Assembly (NCBI GenBank): GCA_001303245.1
Contig: LJNS01000001.1
Span: 1 to 40,821, forward strand
Source of the DNA: Gammaproteobacteria bacterium SG8_30
GTDB lineage: Bacteria; Pseudomonadota; Gammaproteobacteria; Steroidobacterales; Steroidobacteraceae
Length of the DNA: 40,821 nt
Reading direction: 5' to 3'
A model generated the notes under the pieces. That model was not told the DNA's origin and searched no databases. It saw only the letters and a program-made list of their open reading frames with translations. Positions 8,041-15,554 of the stretch are shown here, one piece after another. Each line of letters begins with the position of its first letter. Position 1 is the stretch's first letter. Made by a program: the position numbers and the translations under genes.

Positions 8041-9702
8041 TCAGCCGAGCTTGAGCTCGGCGATCAACTGGTCCCGCAACCGGAATTTCTGGATCTTGCT
8101 CGTCGACATCGGCCACTCGTTCACGAATCGCACGTGCCGCGGGACCTTGAACCCGGCCAGGTCGCGGCGGCAGAGCTCAATGAGCTCCTTCTCGCCGACC
8201 TCCACGCCGGGTTTCCTCTCCACGAAGGCGGCGGGCACTTCGACGTAGCGCGGGTCCGGGATGCCGACCACCTGCGCGAGCTTCACGCCGGGATGCTTCT
8301 GCAGACAGGCCTCGATCTCGGCAGCTGCGACGTTCTCGCCGCCGACCTTGAGCATGTCCTTGAAGCGGCCGTGGAACATCAGCGTGCCGTGCTCGTCCAG
8401 CGAGCCGATGTCGCCGGTGTGATACCAGCCGTCGGCGTCGATGGCCTCCGCGGTCTTCTTCGGGTCCTTGTAGTAGCCCTCTAGAGTGCTGTAGCCCTTG
8501 ACGAGCACCTCGCCCCGCTGCCCGGGCCCGGCGTCCTCGCCCGTGTCGGGATCCACGATGCGCACTCCGAGCCCCGGCAACGGCTTGCCTAGGCGATTGA
8601 TGCGCTGTTCGAGCGGATCGTCGAGGCGGCTGGTCGTCACGGTACCGGCGGTCTCGGTCATCCCGAAGGTGCCGACCTGGATCGCGTTCGGCATGGCTTT
8701 CTGCATCGCGTCCGCGATGCCCTTCGGCTGCACCGCGAAATTCGAGTTCATGAGCCGGATCCGGGACAGGTCCACCTTGTCGAAGTCCTTGTGGTAGATC
8801 AGGTCCGACATGATGGTCACGAAGCAGGGGTAGGTTGCCGTAGCGTTCTCGCGGTCGAGCATGTGCAGCGCCACGCCGGCGTCGAAGTAGCCCATCGTGA
8901 CGTACGCGCCGCCCACGTCGAAGATTGCGATCATCGGCAGGATCGCCGCGATGTGGAACATCGGCAGCGGCGACCAGAACCGGTCCTCGTGCCTGAGCTG
9001 GTAGCGGTGGCGGCCCAGTGCAATCGAGTTGCGGACGATCGCCTCATGCGAAAGCAGACAGCCTTTCGGGTTGGCGGTGGTGCCGGACGTGTAGAGCATG
9101 AGCCCCACGTCGCGGACGCGCACCCCGAGGCGTACCTGGTGGATCTCGTCCTCCGGGATCGAGCCGGCCAGGTCCTCGAAGCGTCGCTGCGGCACGAAAC
9201 CTGCGGGCGTGTCGCGGCCCATCAGGACCACGTTGCGCAGCCTCGGCGCCTCGGGCAGGGACAGGGCGAGGGGGTCCTTGGCGGCAGCCAGGCTCGGCAG
9301 CGCCTGGTTGAGCCGCTCCACGAAGTTCACGTGCTCGGCTACGCGATCCGTCGTCACCAGCGTCACGAGGTCGCCGTTCTCGACGACGTAGGCGAGCTCG
9401 CTCGGCTTGTAGCGGGCGTTCACCGGGACGATCACGGCGCCGGCGAGCGCGATGCCGAACATGACCTCGACGAAGTCGAAGGACGTCGGCATGAGCAGGC
9501 CGACGTGCTCGCCCGGCTGCACGCCCGCGGCACGCAGTGCGCGCGCCCACTTGAGCGAGCGCTCGACGAGCTGTCCGTAACTGAGCCGCGCCTCCGGGAA
9601 GACGATGGCGTCCGAGTCGGGATAGCGGTCGGCGGCGGTCAGCAGCAGGTCACCGATGGTGGTGACGCTGATGCGCATCTCACGCAGCGATTCGCTCCTC
9701 AC
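8041..9702 (-). CDS. AMP-forming acyl-CoA synthetase (ANL superfamily)
   Basis: A 553-residue ATP-dependent acid-CoA ligase. The P-loop is LMLYTSGTTANPKG; the A5-like segment is GTFGMTETAG, the A7/A8 region is YHTGDIGSLDEHGTLMFHGR followed by FKDMLKVGGENVAAAEIE, and the catalytic lysine motif near the C terminus is STSKIQKFRLRDQL. It activates a carboxylic acid to its CoA thioester through an acyl-adenylate. The acid is not readable from sequence; the match is to the broad FadD/cyclohexanecarboxylate-CoA ligase type. The start is GTG 9702 with AGAGAAAGG 5 bases upstream; an ATG eight codons later is an alternative. It lies 15 bases after the first ABM gene, clearly in one operon. Confidence 0.88.
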   Translation of the reverse strand: MRSESLREMRISVTTIGDLLLTAADRYPDSDAIVFPEARLSYGQLVERSLKWARALRAAGVQPGEHVGLLMPTSFDFVEVMFGIALAGAVIVPVNARYKPSELAYVVENGDLVTLVTTDRVAEHVNFVERLNQALPSLAAAKDPLALSLPEAPRLRNVVLMGRDTPAGFVPQRRFEDLAGSIPEDEIHQVRLGVRVRDVGLMLYTSGTTANPKGCLLSHEAIVRNSIALGRHRYQLRHEDRFWSPLPMFHIAAILPMIAIFDVGGAYVTMGYFDAGVALHMLDRENATATYPCFVTIMSDLIYHKDFDKVDLSRIRLMNSNFAVQPKGIADAMQKAMPNAIQVGTFGMTETAGTVTTSRLDDPLEQRINRLGKPLPGLGVRIVDPDTGEDAGPGQRGEVLVKGYSTLEGYYKDPKKTAEAIDADGWYHTGDIGSLDEHGTLMFHGRFKDMLKVGGENVAAAEIEACLQKHPGVKLAQVVGIPDPRYVEVPAAFVERKPGVEVGEKELIELCRRDLAGFKVPRHVRFVNEWPMSTSKIQKFRLRDQLIAELKLG

Positions 9703-9717
9703 GACGGCCTTTCTCTC

Positions 9718-10017
9718 TCAGGGGGCTTCGAATGGATCGAGGTACTCGCGTACGTACTCGCCATCGAGGCAGTCGATGATCCCCGGGCCGAGCTCCGCGA
9801 GGGCGGCCGAGTTCATGTGCGCTTCTTCGGCCTCCTGGCTGGCGAAGGACTCGATTACGGCATAGCGGCGGGGCTCGCGAAGCCTGAAGAACTCGTAGTA
9901 GAGCGTGTCCGGCTCGCTCGCGTGGACCTTCTCGGTGAGCTGCTTGCACAGGCGGACGAAGTCCGCCTCGCGTCCTTCCTTGACCGTCATCCGTGAAACG
10001 AAGGTGACTCTGGACAT
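9718..10017 (-). CDS. ABM-domain small protein, first gene of the ligase operon
   Basis: A 99-residue ABM-fold protein distinct from the one at 7729-8016. It has VTFVSRMTVKEGREADFVRL, DTLYYEFFRLREPRRYAVIE and a FASQEAEEAHMNSAAL helix. Such proteins form dimers and act as cofactor-free monooxygenases, decarboxylases or uncharacterised helpers in catabolic clusters. ATG 10017 has GGGGAGAG just upstream. The gene starts the leftward operon ABM, acyl-CoA ligase, ABM. Its promoter region is shared with the divergent Rieske ferredoxin gene and contains the 10090-10119 palindrome about 70 bases before the start. Function is unknown. Confidence 0.75.
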   Translation of the reverse strand: MSRVTFVSRMTVKEGREADFVRLCKQLTEKVHASEPDTLYYEFFRLREPRRYAVIESFASQEAEEAHMNSAALAELGPGIIDCLDGEYVREYLDPFEAP

Positions 10018-10089
10018 GTCTCTCCCCGCTCGGTTGAGTCGGCGTGCGGCGCCGCGGACGATGCGTCGAATCCTAGCCCCGGAACGCTG

Positions 10090-10119
10090 AAAAAGAAACA
10101 GTCAAGCCTGTTTCTTTTT
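10090..10119. promoter_or_regulatory. Perfect 12-bp palindrome, probable operator (site 1)
   Basis: AAAAAGAAACAG (10090-10101) and CTGTTTCTTTTT (10108-10119) are perfect inverted repeats around TCAAGC. It is the only AT-rich block in a divergent 154-base promoter region between an ABM gene and the Rieske ferredoxin gene. A TACAGT (10132-10137) downstream could be a -10 box for the ferredoxin, placing the palindrome over its -35 region. A near-copy lies at 16517-16560. Size and symmetry fit a dimeric regulator of the TetR, GntR or MarR kind; no regulator gene is adjacent. Confidence 0.7.
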
Positions 10120-10171
10120 GGACGGCTCGCGTACAGTCCCGGCCTGCCTCGCAGCATATCGGGACGGACTC

Positions 10172-10498
10172 ATGAGCGAAACCTGGCACCGGGTCGCCGC
10201 AGCGGCCGACATCCCGGAGGGCAGGATGCAGGGCTTCGAGATCGACGGCCGCGACGTCGTCGTCTGCAACAGCCGCGAGGGCTGGTTCGCGCTCGACAAC
10301 GTCTGCACCCACGCCTACGCGAGGATGCACGAGGGGCGGCTGCGCGGCTGCCGCCTCATATGTCCGTTGCACGGCGCCTCGTTCGATGTCCGCGACGGCA
10401 GCGTCCTCGGCGCCCCGGCCACGACCCCCCTCGCGACCTATCCCGTCCGCGTCGTCGACGGCCAGGTCGAAGTCTCCCTGCCCTCGCCGGCCGACTGA
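10172..10498 (+). CDS. Rieske [2Fe-2S] ferredoxin
   Basis: A 108-residue soluble Rieske protein. Cluster ligands are Cys45 and His47 in CTHAYARMHEG and Cys64 and His67 in CPLHGASFD, with the usual FDVRDGSVLGAPA loop after the second box. It probably passes electrons from a reductase to a Rieske oxygenase; the oxygenase at 16653-17864 is a natural partner because both genes carry the same palindrome upstream. The ATG at 10172 begins MSETWHRVAAA, the normal N terminus; an upstream extension is unlikely because it would overlap the promoter. No ferredoxin reductase gene is in the window. A stand-alone NirD-like or other redox role is possible. Confidence 0.88.
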   Translation: MSETWHRVAAAADIPEGRMQGFEIDGRDVVVCNSREGWFALDNVCTHAYARMHEGRLRGCRLICPLHGASFDVRDGSVLGAPATTPLATYPVRVVDGQVEVSLPSPAD

Positions 10499-10507
10499 CC
10501 GGCCGGC
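10486..10507. terminator. GC hairpin between convergent genes
   Basis: GCCGGCC (10486-10492) and GGCCGGC (10501-10507) form a perfect 7-bp stem around the ferredoxin stop codon, in front of the convergent VOC gene. There is no T-tract, so termination is only suggested by position. Confidence 0.3.
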
Positions 10508-10532
10508 TGTTCCCGATCGGCCCGCCCGGCCG

Positions 10533-11054
10533 TTACTTCGAGATACGTATCGGTCGCTCGCCGTTCCACTCGCGCGCGGCGCGCTTCATGTAGTCGAACG
10601 CGGAGAGCATCGCGTCGTTCTTCTCGATCAGCTCGATCATCGTCCCGCCGTGGCTGACGGTGTCGACGTAGGCGGCGCGCATGCCGGCGGCCGTGACCAC
10701 GCGTTGCACGACCCGCTCCTGCCACCCGCGCGCCGCGATGACCGCCTCGAGATCGTCCACCAGCGCACCGACGTGCTGCAGGCCTTCTGGCGAGTTCGAG
10801 AGGAAGTCGCGGTAGATGGAAGGCGCGTCGTCGTACTGTTCGACGAGCTCGATCTGGTGCTCGCCCGAATACGCGATCGCCACGGTCATGTCGATGGCCG
10901 ACGGCCGGCCGCGGTAGCTGCACTCGCTGAAGACGATGTGCTCCATGACGAAGAACGGCCCGACGCCGAGCACCTCGCTCCAGTGCTCCGCGGCCCTGCG
11001 CCAGTCGCGCACGACGTAGCCGTTCTGCATGATCGGTCCGAAGTACCTGCTCAT
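10533..11054 (-). CDS. VOC (glyoxalase/extradiol-fold) family protein
   Basis: A 173-residue vicinal-oxygen-chelate protein. Its beta-alpha-beta units start IMQNGYVVRDWRRAAEHWSE and GLQHVGALVDDLEAVIAARG. Candidate metal ligands are Gln in HQIELVEQ, His in LQHVGALV and Glu in GTMIELIEK. The family covers glyoxalases, epimerases (methylmalonyl-CoA epimerase type), extradiol dioxygenases and resistance proteins; no subfamily can be assigned. A short C-terminal tail (FDYMKRAAREWNG) is common in catabolic-cluster VOC proteins. Start ATG 11054 is preferred over GTG 11093 because an AGGAAGG lies between them and the fold begins right after the ATG. It converges on the ferredoxin gene and is followed upstream by a 409-base gene-free stretch. 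Confidence 0.78.
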   Translation of the reverse strand: MSRYFGPIMQNGYVVRDWRRAAEHWSEVLGVGPFFVMEHIVFSECSYRGRPSAIDMTVAIAYSGEHQIELVEQYDDAPSIYRDFLSNSPEGLQHVGALVDDLEAVIAARGWQERVVQRVVTAAGMRAAYVDTVSHGGTMIELIEKNDAMLSAFDYMKRAAREWNGERPIRISK

Positions 11055-11136
11055 CGCTTCAGTCGATCCTTCCTGCGCCCCACATCCGGGCACCCAAGTT
11101 GTCCGGCGACTGCACCTGGCGCGCCGGCTTGCTCGG

Positions 11137-11390
11137 GGGTGTCCCCCGCTCGCTCCGGGTCGATCTTAGTCGCTCGCCGGGAGACACCCGCCTCGCGTCC
11201 GGCACGCCTGCAAGGCGGCGGAACGGATCGGGCGTGCTGGCGGCGAGTGGTGTTCCCCGCAGCGCGAGTTTCGAGAAAAGTGGACAGCTCGCGGGAAGTC
11301 TCATCCGCACTGGCAGGGCCGCGCCACGAGATGTCGACTTTTCGAGTGTCTGAGCGCCAGGGGAACACCCGAGCGAAGCCAGTACGCCGG
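11137..11390. repeat. Mosaic of inverted repeats in a gene-free stretch (REP/BIME-like)
   Basis: The 409 bases between the VOC and acyl-CoA dehydrogenase genes hold four copies of a GGTGTYYCCC-type unit in alternating orientation: 11137-11156 (+), 11170-11189 (-), 11249-11268 (+) and 11350-11369 (-). The last two sit at the ends of a larger imperfect palindrome. Its arms, 11249-11294 and 11324-11369, are both 46 bases, share GGTGTTCCCC outside and a GAAAAGT-GACA core inside, and extend outward with GGCGT-CTGGC similarity to about 11229 and 11390. No credible protein is encoded. This looks like a short non-autonomous repeat element or paired REP sequences, not a gene. Confidence 0.6.
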
Positions 11391-11463
11391 GCAGCCCGTG
11401 CAGTACGACATACCGGGGGCGCCATGGAACCGCCGAAATCATCGTGTGCGCAGCCGACGCCGG

Positions 11464-12624
11464 TCATCGCCGCTGGTCGAAGCGCCTGCCGACCATGGCC
11501 GCGGCGATGTTGACCTTCTGGATGTCGATGGCACCGCCCGCGATGCCCCAGCCCCAGGCGTCGCGCAGCCGGCGTTCCATCGGGTACTCCTGCGAGTAGC
11601 CGTAGCCGCCCATGAGCTGCACGGCGTGGCCGCAGACCTCGCGTGCGATCTCGTTCGCGAAGCACTTGGCGACCGAGGAATCCAGGATCGAAGGCAGCCC
11701 CTTCTCGGCATTCGCCGCCGCGCGCCAGATCAGCAGGCGCGCCGCGTCCACCCGCATGCGCATCTCGGCCAGCCTGATCTGCACCGCCTGGAACTCGACG
11801 ATCGGCTTGCCGAACTGCTTGCGCTCCTGCACGTAGGAAAGCACGTCGTCGAGCGCGCCGGCGGCCTGGGCGAGCGCCATGGTGGCATTGCCGCAGCGCT
11901 CGAGGTCGAAGGCCTCCATCAGCTTCTTGAAGCCGCCGGCCGGCACGACGACGTTGTCGACGGGCACCTCGCAGTTGTCGAAGTAGATGTCGGAAGAAGG
12001 CACGCCGCGAAAGCCCATGAGCCGCTCCCGCGCGCCGAAGGTCATGCCGGCGGAGTCCTTTTCGACGTAGACGGCACCGATCCCGCGCGGACCCGGATCG
12101 TCGGAGAGACGGCAATACACGACGTAGCCGTCCGCGTGCCCGCCGCCCGAGCACCAGCGCTTGGTGCCGTTCAGCACCACCGTGTCGCCGCGCAGCTCGC
12201 CGCGCGTCGTCAGGTCGGTTAGCGCGGATCCGGCGTTCGGCTCGGACATGGACACCGCGACCATCTTCTCGCCCCGGCACACCGCCGGGATCACGCGCTG
12301 CTTGAGCGAATCGCTGCCGAAGTGCTCGATCGCCCGGACCGGTCCCACGCAGGACTCGAACACCGGGAAGGCGACGGCGCCCGAGACCTTGGCGAGCTCC
12401 TCGATGACGATCAGCGCCTCGACGTTACCTAGGCCGAGCCCGCCGTAGCGCTCGGCCACGTTGATGCCGAGAAAGCCCATCTCGGCGAACTCGCGCACCA
12501 CCTCGTGGGGAGGCGCCTCGTCCTCTTCCTCGCAGCGTCGCGCCACCTCCGGCAGCTTCTCGGCAGCGTACTTGCGCGCGGTTTCCTGCAGCGCGTGCTG
12601 CTCCTCGGTCAGGCTGAAGTCCAT
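11464..12624 (-). CDS. Acyl-CoA dehydrogenase
   Basis: A 386-residue FAD-dependent acyl-CoA dehydrogenase. It has the N-terminal helical domain (FSLTEEQHALQETARKYA), the FAD/substrate segment VAVSMSEPNAGSALTDL, the middle beta domain with TKRWCSGGGHADGYVV, and the C-terminal domain with QLMGGYGYSQEYPMER. The catalytic base is probably Glu350 in the YPMER motif, as in medium-chain enzymes. It introduces an alpha-beta double bond into an acyl-CoA and passes electrons to ETF. ATG 12624 has AAGGGAG 7 bases upstream. It is divergent from the CoA-transferase gene (95-base gap), so the two may be co-regulated. Substrate chain or ring is unknown. Confidence 0.92.
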   Translation of the reverse strand: MDFSLTEEQHALQETARKYAAEKLPEVARRCEEEDEAPPHEVVREFAEMGFLGINVAERYGGLGLGNVEALIVIEELAKVSGAVAFPVFESCVGPVRAIEHFGSDSLKQRVIPAVCRGEKMVAVSMSEPNAGSALTDLTTRGELRGDTVVLNGTKRWCSGGGHADGYVVYCRLSDDPGPRGIGAVYVEKDSAGMTFGARERLMGFRGVPSSDIYFDNCEVPVDNVVVPAGGFKKLMEAFDLERCGNATMALAQAAGALDDVLSYVQERKQFGKPIVEFQAVQIRLAEMRMRVDAARLLIWRAAANAEKGLPSILDSSVAKCFANEIAREVCGHAVQLMGGYGYSQEYPMERRLRDAWGWGIAGGAIDIQKVNIAAAMVGRRFDQRR

Positions 12625-12719
12625 TGCAAGCTCCCTTGGCCCGTGTGACCCGGCGCGGTTGCACGCGCCGCGGCCTGTGTCATGATCCCTCGCGCGGTCG
12701 CCGGCCCCTGGACATCGCC

Positions 12720-13919
12720 ATGAACGACGAGACTCCCATCCTCGCAGGCATCCGCGTGCTCGACTTCGGTCGCTACGTCGCGGGCCCCTACTGTGCGACC
12801 CTGCTCGGGTACCTCGGTGCCGAGGTCGTCCGCGTCGAGAAGCGCGAGGGCGGCGAGGACCGCTACATCGCGCCGGTCTGCGACGGCGGCGAGGGCGGCG
12901 TGTTCTTCCAGACGGGCTGCAACAAGAAGTCGATGACGCTGAACCCGTCCTCCGACGAGGGCCGCGACATCACGCGCCGCCTGGTCGCCACCGCCGACGT
13001 CGTGGTCGCCAACCTTCCGCCCGCGGCGCTTGGCGCACTCGGGCTCGACTACGGTTCCCTGGCGGCGATCCGGCCGGACGTCATCCTGGTAACGCAGACC
13101 GCCTTCGGCGACGGCGGCCCCTATGCGCAGCGGGGGGGCTTCGACGGCGTCGGCCAGGCGATGTCCGGGGCCATGTACATCACCGGCACGCCGGGACACC
13201 CCGTGAAAGCGGCCGCCCCGTACGTCGACTATTCCACGGCCGTGCTCTCGGCCTTCGGGGCGCTCGCCGCGCTGATGGAGCGCGCCCGCTCGGGGCGCGG
13301 CCAGCACGTGCAGGGCGCGCTGCAGGCGACGGCGCTCGCCGTGTTCGGTTCGCACCTCATCGAGCAGGGTGTGGCCCGGCTCGACCGGGTGGGCACCGGC
13401 AACCGCGTGCAGACGTCCGCACCTTCCGACGTCTTCGCCACGCGGGACGGCTTCGTGCTCACGCACGTCGTGGGCAACGGGCTTTTCCGGCGCTGGGCGA
13501 GGCTCATGGGCGACGAGCAGCGCTGGCTCGGCGACCCCCGATACGCGACCGATGCCTCGCGAGGCGACCACAGCGAGGAGATCCTCGCGCACATGCGCCA
13601 GTGGTGCGCGGCGCGTGCGACTTCGCAGGCCATCGCCGAGCTCGAGGCCGCCGGTCTTCCGGCGGGCCCCGTCTACACGCCGCAGCAGGCCCTCGACGAT
13701 CCCCAGGTGAGAGCCATGTCCTACCTGCGCGAAATCGCGGACTACCCCGGCCTGCCGCGACCGGCGCCGGTGCCCGACCTGCCTGTCCGGTTCTCCCGCT
13801 CCCCCGCCGGCATCGCGACCCGCCCGCCCACGCTCGGCGAGCACACCGACGAGATCCTCGCGGAACTCGGCTATTCGCCCGACGACATTGCGCGCTTCAG
13901 GGAACACGGCGTGATCTGA
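12720..13919 (+). CDS. Family III CoA-transferase (CaiB/BaiF)
   Basis: A 399-residue class III CoA-transferase. The N-terminal motif LAGIRVLDFGRYVAGPYCAT and the LGAEVVRVEK strand are typical. The catalytic aspartate is Asp170 in YVDYSTAVLSAFG, matching Asp169 of formyl-CoA transferase. The C-terminal part has THVVGNGLFRRW and the closing GEHTDEILAELGYS. It would move CoA from one acyl-CoA to an acid, or in related proteins racemise 2-methylacyl-CoA (AMACR type). ATG 12720 was chosen because the conserved N terminus follows directly; no clear ribosome-binding site is seen. It converges with the GST operon (16-base gap) and diverges from the dehydrogenase. Together with the acyl-CoA ligase it gives the island two ways to make CoA esters. 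Confidence 0.9.
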   Translation: MNDETPILAGIRVLDFGRYVAGPYCATLLGYLGAEVVRVEKREGGEDRYIAPVCDGGEGGVFFQTGCNKKSMTLNPSSDEGRDITRRLVATADVVVANLPPAALGALGLDYGSLAAIRPDVILVTQTAFGDGGPYAQRGGFDGVGQAMSGAMYITGTPGHPVKAAAPYVDYSTAVLSAFGALAALMERARSGRGQHVQGALQATALAVFGSHLIEQGVARLDRVGTGNRVQTSAPSDVFATRDGFVLTHVVGNGLFRRWARLMGDEQRWLGDPRYATDASRGDHSEEILAHMRQWCAARATSQAIAELEAAGLPAGPVYTPQQALDDPQVRAMSYLREIADYPGLPRPAPVPDLPVRFSRSPAGIATRPPTLGEHTDEILAELGYSPDDIARFREHGVI

Positions 13920-13935
13920 CCCAGTTGCGGCGCCG

Positions 13936-14850
13936 TCAGAGCGGCCGGACGCGGTAGCCGAGACGCGGAAAGTGCACGACGACCTCGCCGAGAGCCTCCT
14001 GTGTCCGGCGAACGGCGATGCGGTTCGGCGCGGCGACGACGACCTCTCCCTGCACGGTGCCACGGCGGGTGTCATCCGGCGTCACCTCGACCCGCTGGCC
14101 GATGCGCAACCCCTGGGCATCCGCAGGATCGGCCTCGGCGGCGGCAACGGGCGAGGCCGCGCGGGCTATCGCGAAGGCTTCCTGTGCCGTGGTCGCCGTC
14201 CGCGTTCCTTCGCCGATGGCGGCCATGGCCTGCTCCCACTCCTGCAGCCGGCCGAACCCGTCGACGAGCTGGGCGGCGAGTTCCGGGAAGCCGCCGCGCG
14301 CGAGCCACAGGAAGGGGTGGGCCTGTACGTCGGCGAGCCCGGGGCGCGCGCCTGCGAGGAAGCGCCGCCCGTCGGCGAGCTGGGCTTCCAGCACGGCGGC
14401 GTGCGCGCGGAACTGGGACCTGGCGTGCTCGAAATCCTCGCCGACCGTCTCGAAGTCGATGTCCGGGAACAAGTATTGCCTGTCCTGGCGGAACTCGTCC
14501 GGCCAGTCCGGCAGCATCAGCGCGAGCGCGATCTTGAGCCCCGAGCGGAAGAACGCGTCGCTCCACTTGACCAGGGCGAGCTCGATCCCTTTGCCTGCCG
14601 GGAACAGGGTCGGCTGCGGATGCCGGCGCTCCAGCTCGACGGCGATCAGTTGCGAGTCCACATAGACGTCCGCGCCGACCTGCAGCACCGGCGTGCCGCG
14701 ATAGCCGCCGGTGAGGGACGCTAGATCGTCCTTGGGCGGCATCATGGGCGTCTCGACCCAACGCCACGCGAGACCCTTGATGCCGAGCATCCTGAGCGCC
14801 TTCTGCGTGAACGGCGAGGCGTCGTAGCTCCACAGGATGCTGTCGCTCAT
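13936..14850 (-). CDS. Glutathione S-transferase with extra C-terminal domain (GST-C)
   Basis: A 304-residue protein. Residues 1-80 are a GST thioredoxin-like domain (SPFTQKALRMLG at the active-site helix, then GGYRGTPVLQVGADVYVDSQ at the glutathione-binding strand-turn), and residues 85-240 a helical GST domain. The last 55 residues add a beta-rich module with VEVTPDD and GEVVVHFPRLGYR that normal 200-230-residue GSTs lack. The GST at 15551-16471 has the same layout and is a clear paralogue. It may add or remove glutathione on a pathway intermediate (conjugation, ether cleavage, isomerisation). Its ATG overlaps the stop of the middle GST gene (ATGA, 14847-14850), so translation is coupled. 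GAGGGGGG lies 7 bases before the start. Confidence 0.85.
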   Translation of the reverse strand: MSDSILWSYDASPFTQKALRMLGIKGLAWRWVETPMMPPKDDLASLTGGYRGTPVLQVGADVYVDSQLIAVELERRHPQPTLFPAGKGIELALVKWSDAFFRSGLKIALALMLPDWPDEFRQDRQYLFPDIDFETVGEDFEHARSQFRAHAAVLEAQLADGRRFLAGARPGLADVQAHPFLWLARGGFPELAAQLVDGFGRLQEWEQAMAAIGEGTRTATTAQEAFAIARAASPVAAAEADPADAQGLRIGQRVEVTPDDTRRGTVQGEVVVAAPNRIAVRRTQEALGEVVVHFPRLGYRVRPL

Positions 14851-15554
14851 CGGTTCGCCCCCCTCTCGCGCCGCTCGGCCTCCACCGAACCGGCCGTCTG
14901 GCCATAGAGATACCGGTAGGCCTCGCGGTCCGCGTGGCGCTCGTGGCCGAGCGCGAGCGCACGGGTGACCGCGGGCCGCGCGCCGACCGCCTCGAACCAG
15001 CGCCGGAGGGCGGGGAAGTCCTCGAGTCGCTGCCCCTGACGCTCGTGCGGCTGTACCCACGGCCATGCGGCCATGTCAGCAATGGAGTAGTCCCCCGCGA
15101 GGTACTCGTGGCTCTCCAGGGCGCGGTTCATGACACCGTAGAGGCGGTTGCACTCGTCGGTGTACCGACGGATGCCGTAGGGAACCTGCTCCGTCGCGAA
15201 CGCGCGGAAGTGATGGGCCTGGCCGGCCATCGGCCCCAGGCCGCCGACCTGCCAGAACAGCCACTTGAGAACCGCATAACGGCCATGGATCTCTGCGGGA
15301 AGGAACCGGCCGGTCTTCTCGGCGAGATAGAGCAGTATTGCGCCCGACTCGAAGAGCTCGAGGGGACCGCCGGCGACGGCGTGATCGACGAGCGCCGGGA
15401 TCTTGTTGCTCGGCGAGAGCTCGAGGAAGGCGGGGTCGAACTGATCCCCGCGCGTGATGTCGACCGGCACGACGCGGTACTCGAGGCCGCACTCCTCGAG
15501 CATGATCCCCGCCTTGATGCCGTTCGGCGACGGATAGAAGTACAGGTCGATCAC
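14847..15554 (-). CDS. Glutathione S-transferase, YfcG/YghU-like (GST-B)
   Basis: A 235-residue GST of ordinary architecture. The N-terminal domain reads LYFYPSPNGIKAGIMLEECG with DPAFLELSPSNKIPALVDH and FESGAILLYLAEKTG, the pattern of the Nu-class/YghU-YfcG group that uses the PNG turn near the glutathione sulfur. The C-terminal helical domain includes EYLAGDYSIADMAAWPW, with the N-capping box typical of GSTs. Members reduce disulfides or transfer glutathione. It starts at GTG 15554 within a GTGA overlap with the upstream GST stop and ends in an ATGA overlap with the downstream GST. It is not close in sequence to its two neighbours, so three non-equivalent glutathione enzymes are made from one message. 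Confidence 0.9.
   Translation of the reverse strand: MIDLYFYPSPNGIKAGIMLEECGLEYRVVPVDITRGDQFDPAFLELSPSNKIPALVDHAVAGGPLELFESGAILLYLAEKTGRFLPAEIHGRYAVLKWLFWQVGGLGPMAGQAHHFRAFATEQVPYGIRRYTDECNRLYGVMNRALESHEYLAGDYSIADMAAWPWVQPHERQGQRLEDFPALRRWFEAVGARPAVTRALALGHERHADREAYRYLYGQTAGSVEAERRERGANR

Noticed and set aside
10090-10119. Palindrome followed by T-run read as an intrinsic terminator
   Set aside because: Genes on both sides point away from it, so there is nothing to terminate. The stem is AT-rich, and a near-copy overlaps a promoter, which favours an operator.
11059-11442. A 127-residue open frame in the gene-free block
   Set aside because: It lies across the inverted-repeat mosaic, lacks a ribosome-binding site and shows no fold-like pattern.
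12650-12667. GGCGCG-N6-CGCGCC symmetry between the dehydrogenase and CoA-transferase genes
   Set aside because: A 6-bp GC-only inverted repeat is expected by chance at this composition, and it does not resemble the AAACAG palindrome.
12609-14075. A 488-residue open frame on the minus strand
   Set aside because: It is antisense to the CoA-transferase gene, whose catalytic Asp170 and full-length fold are clear.
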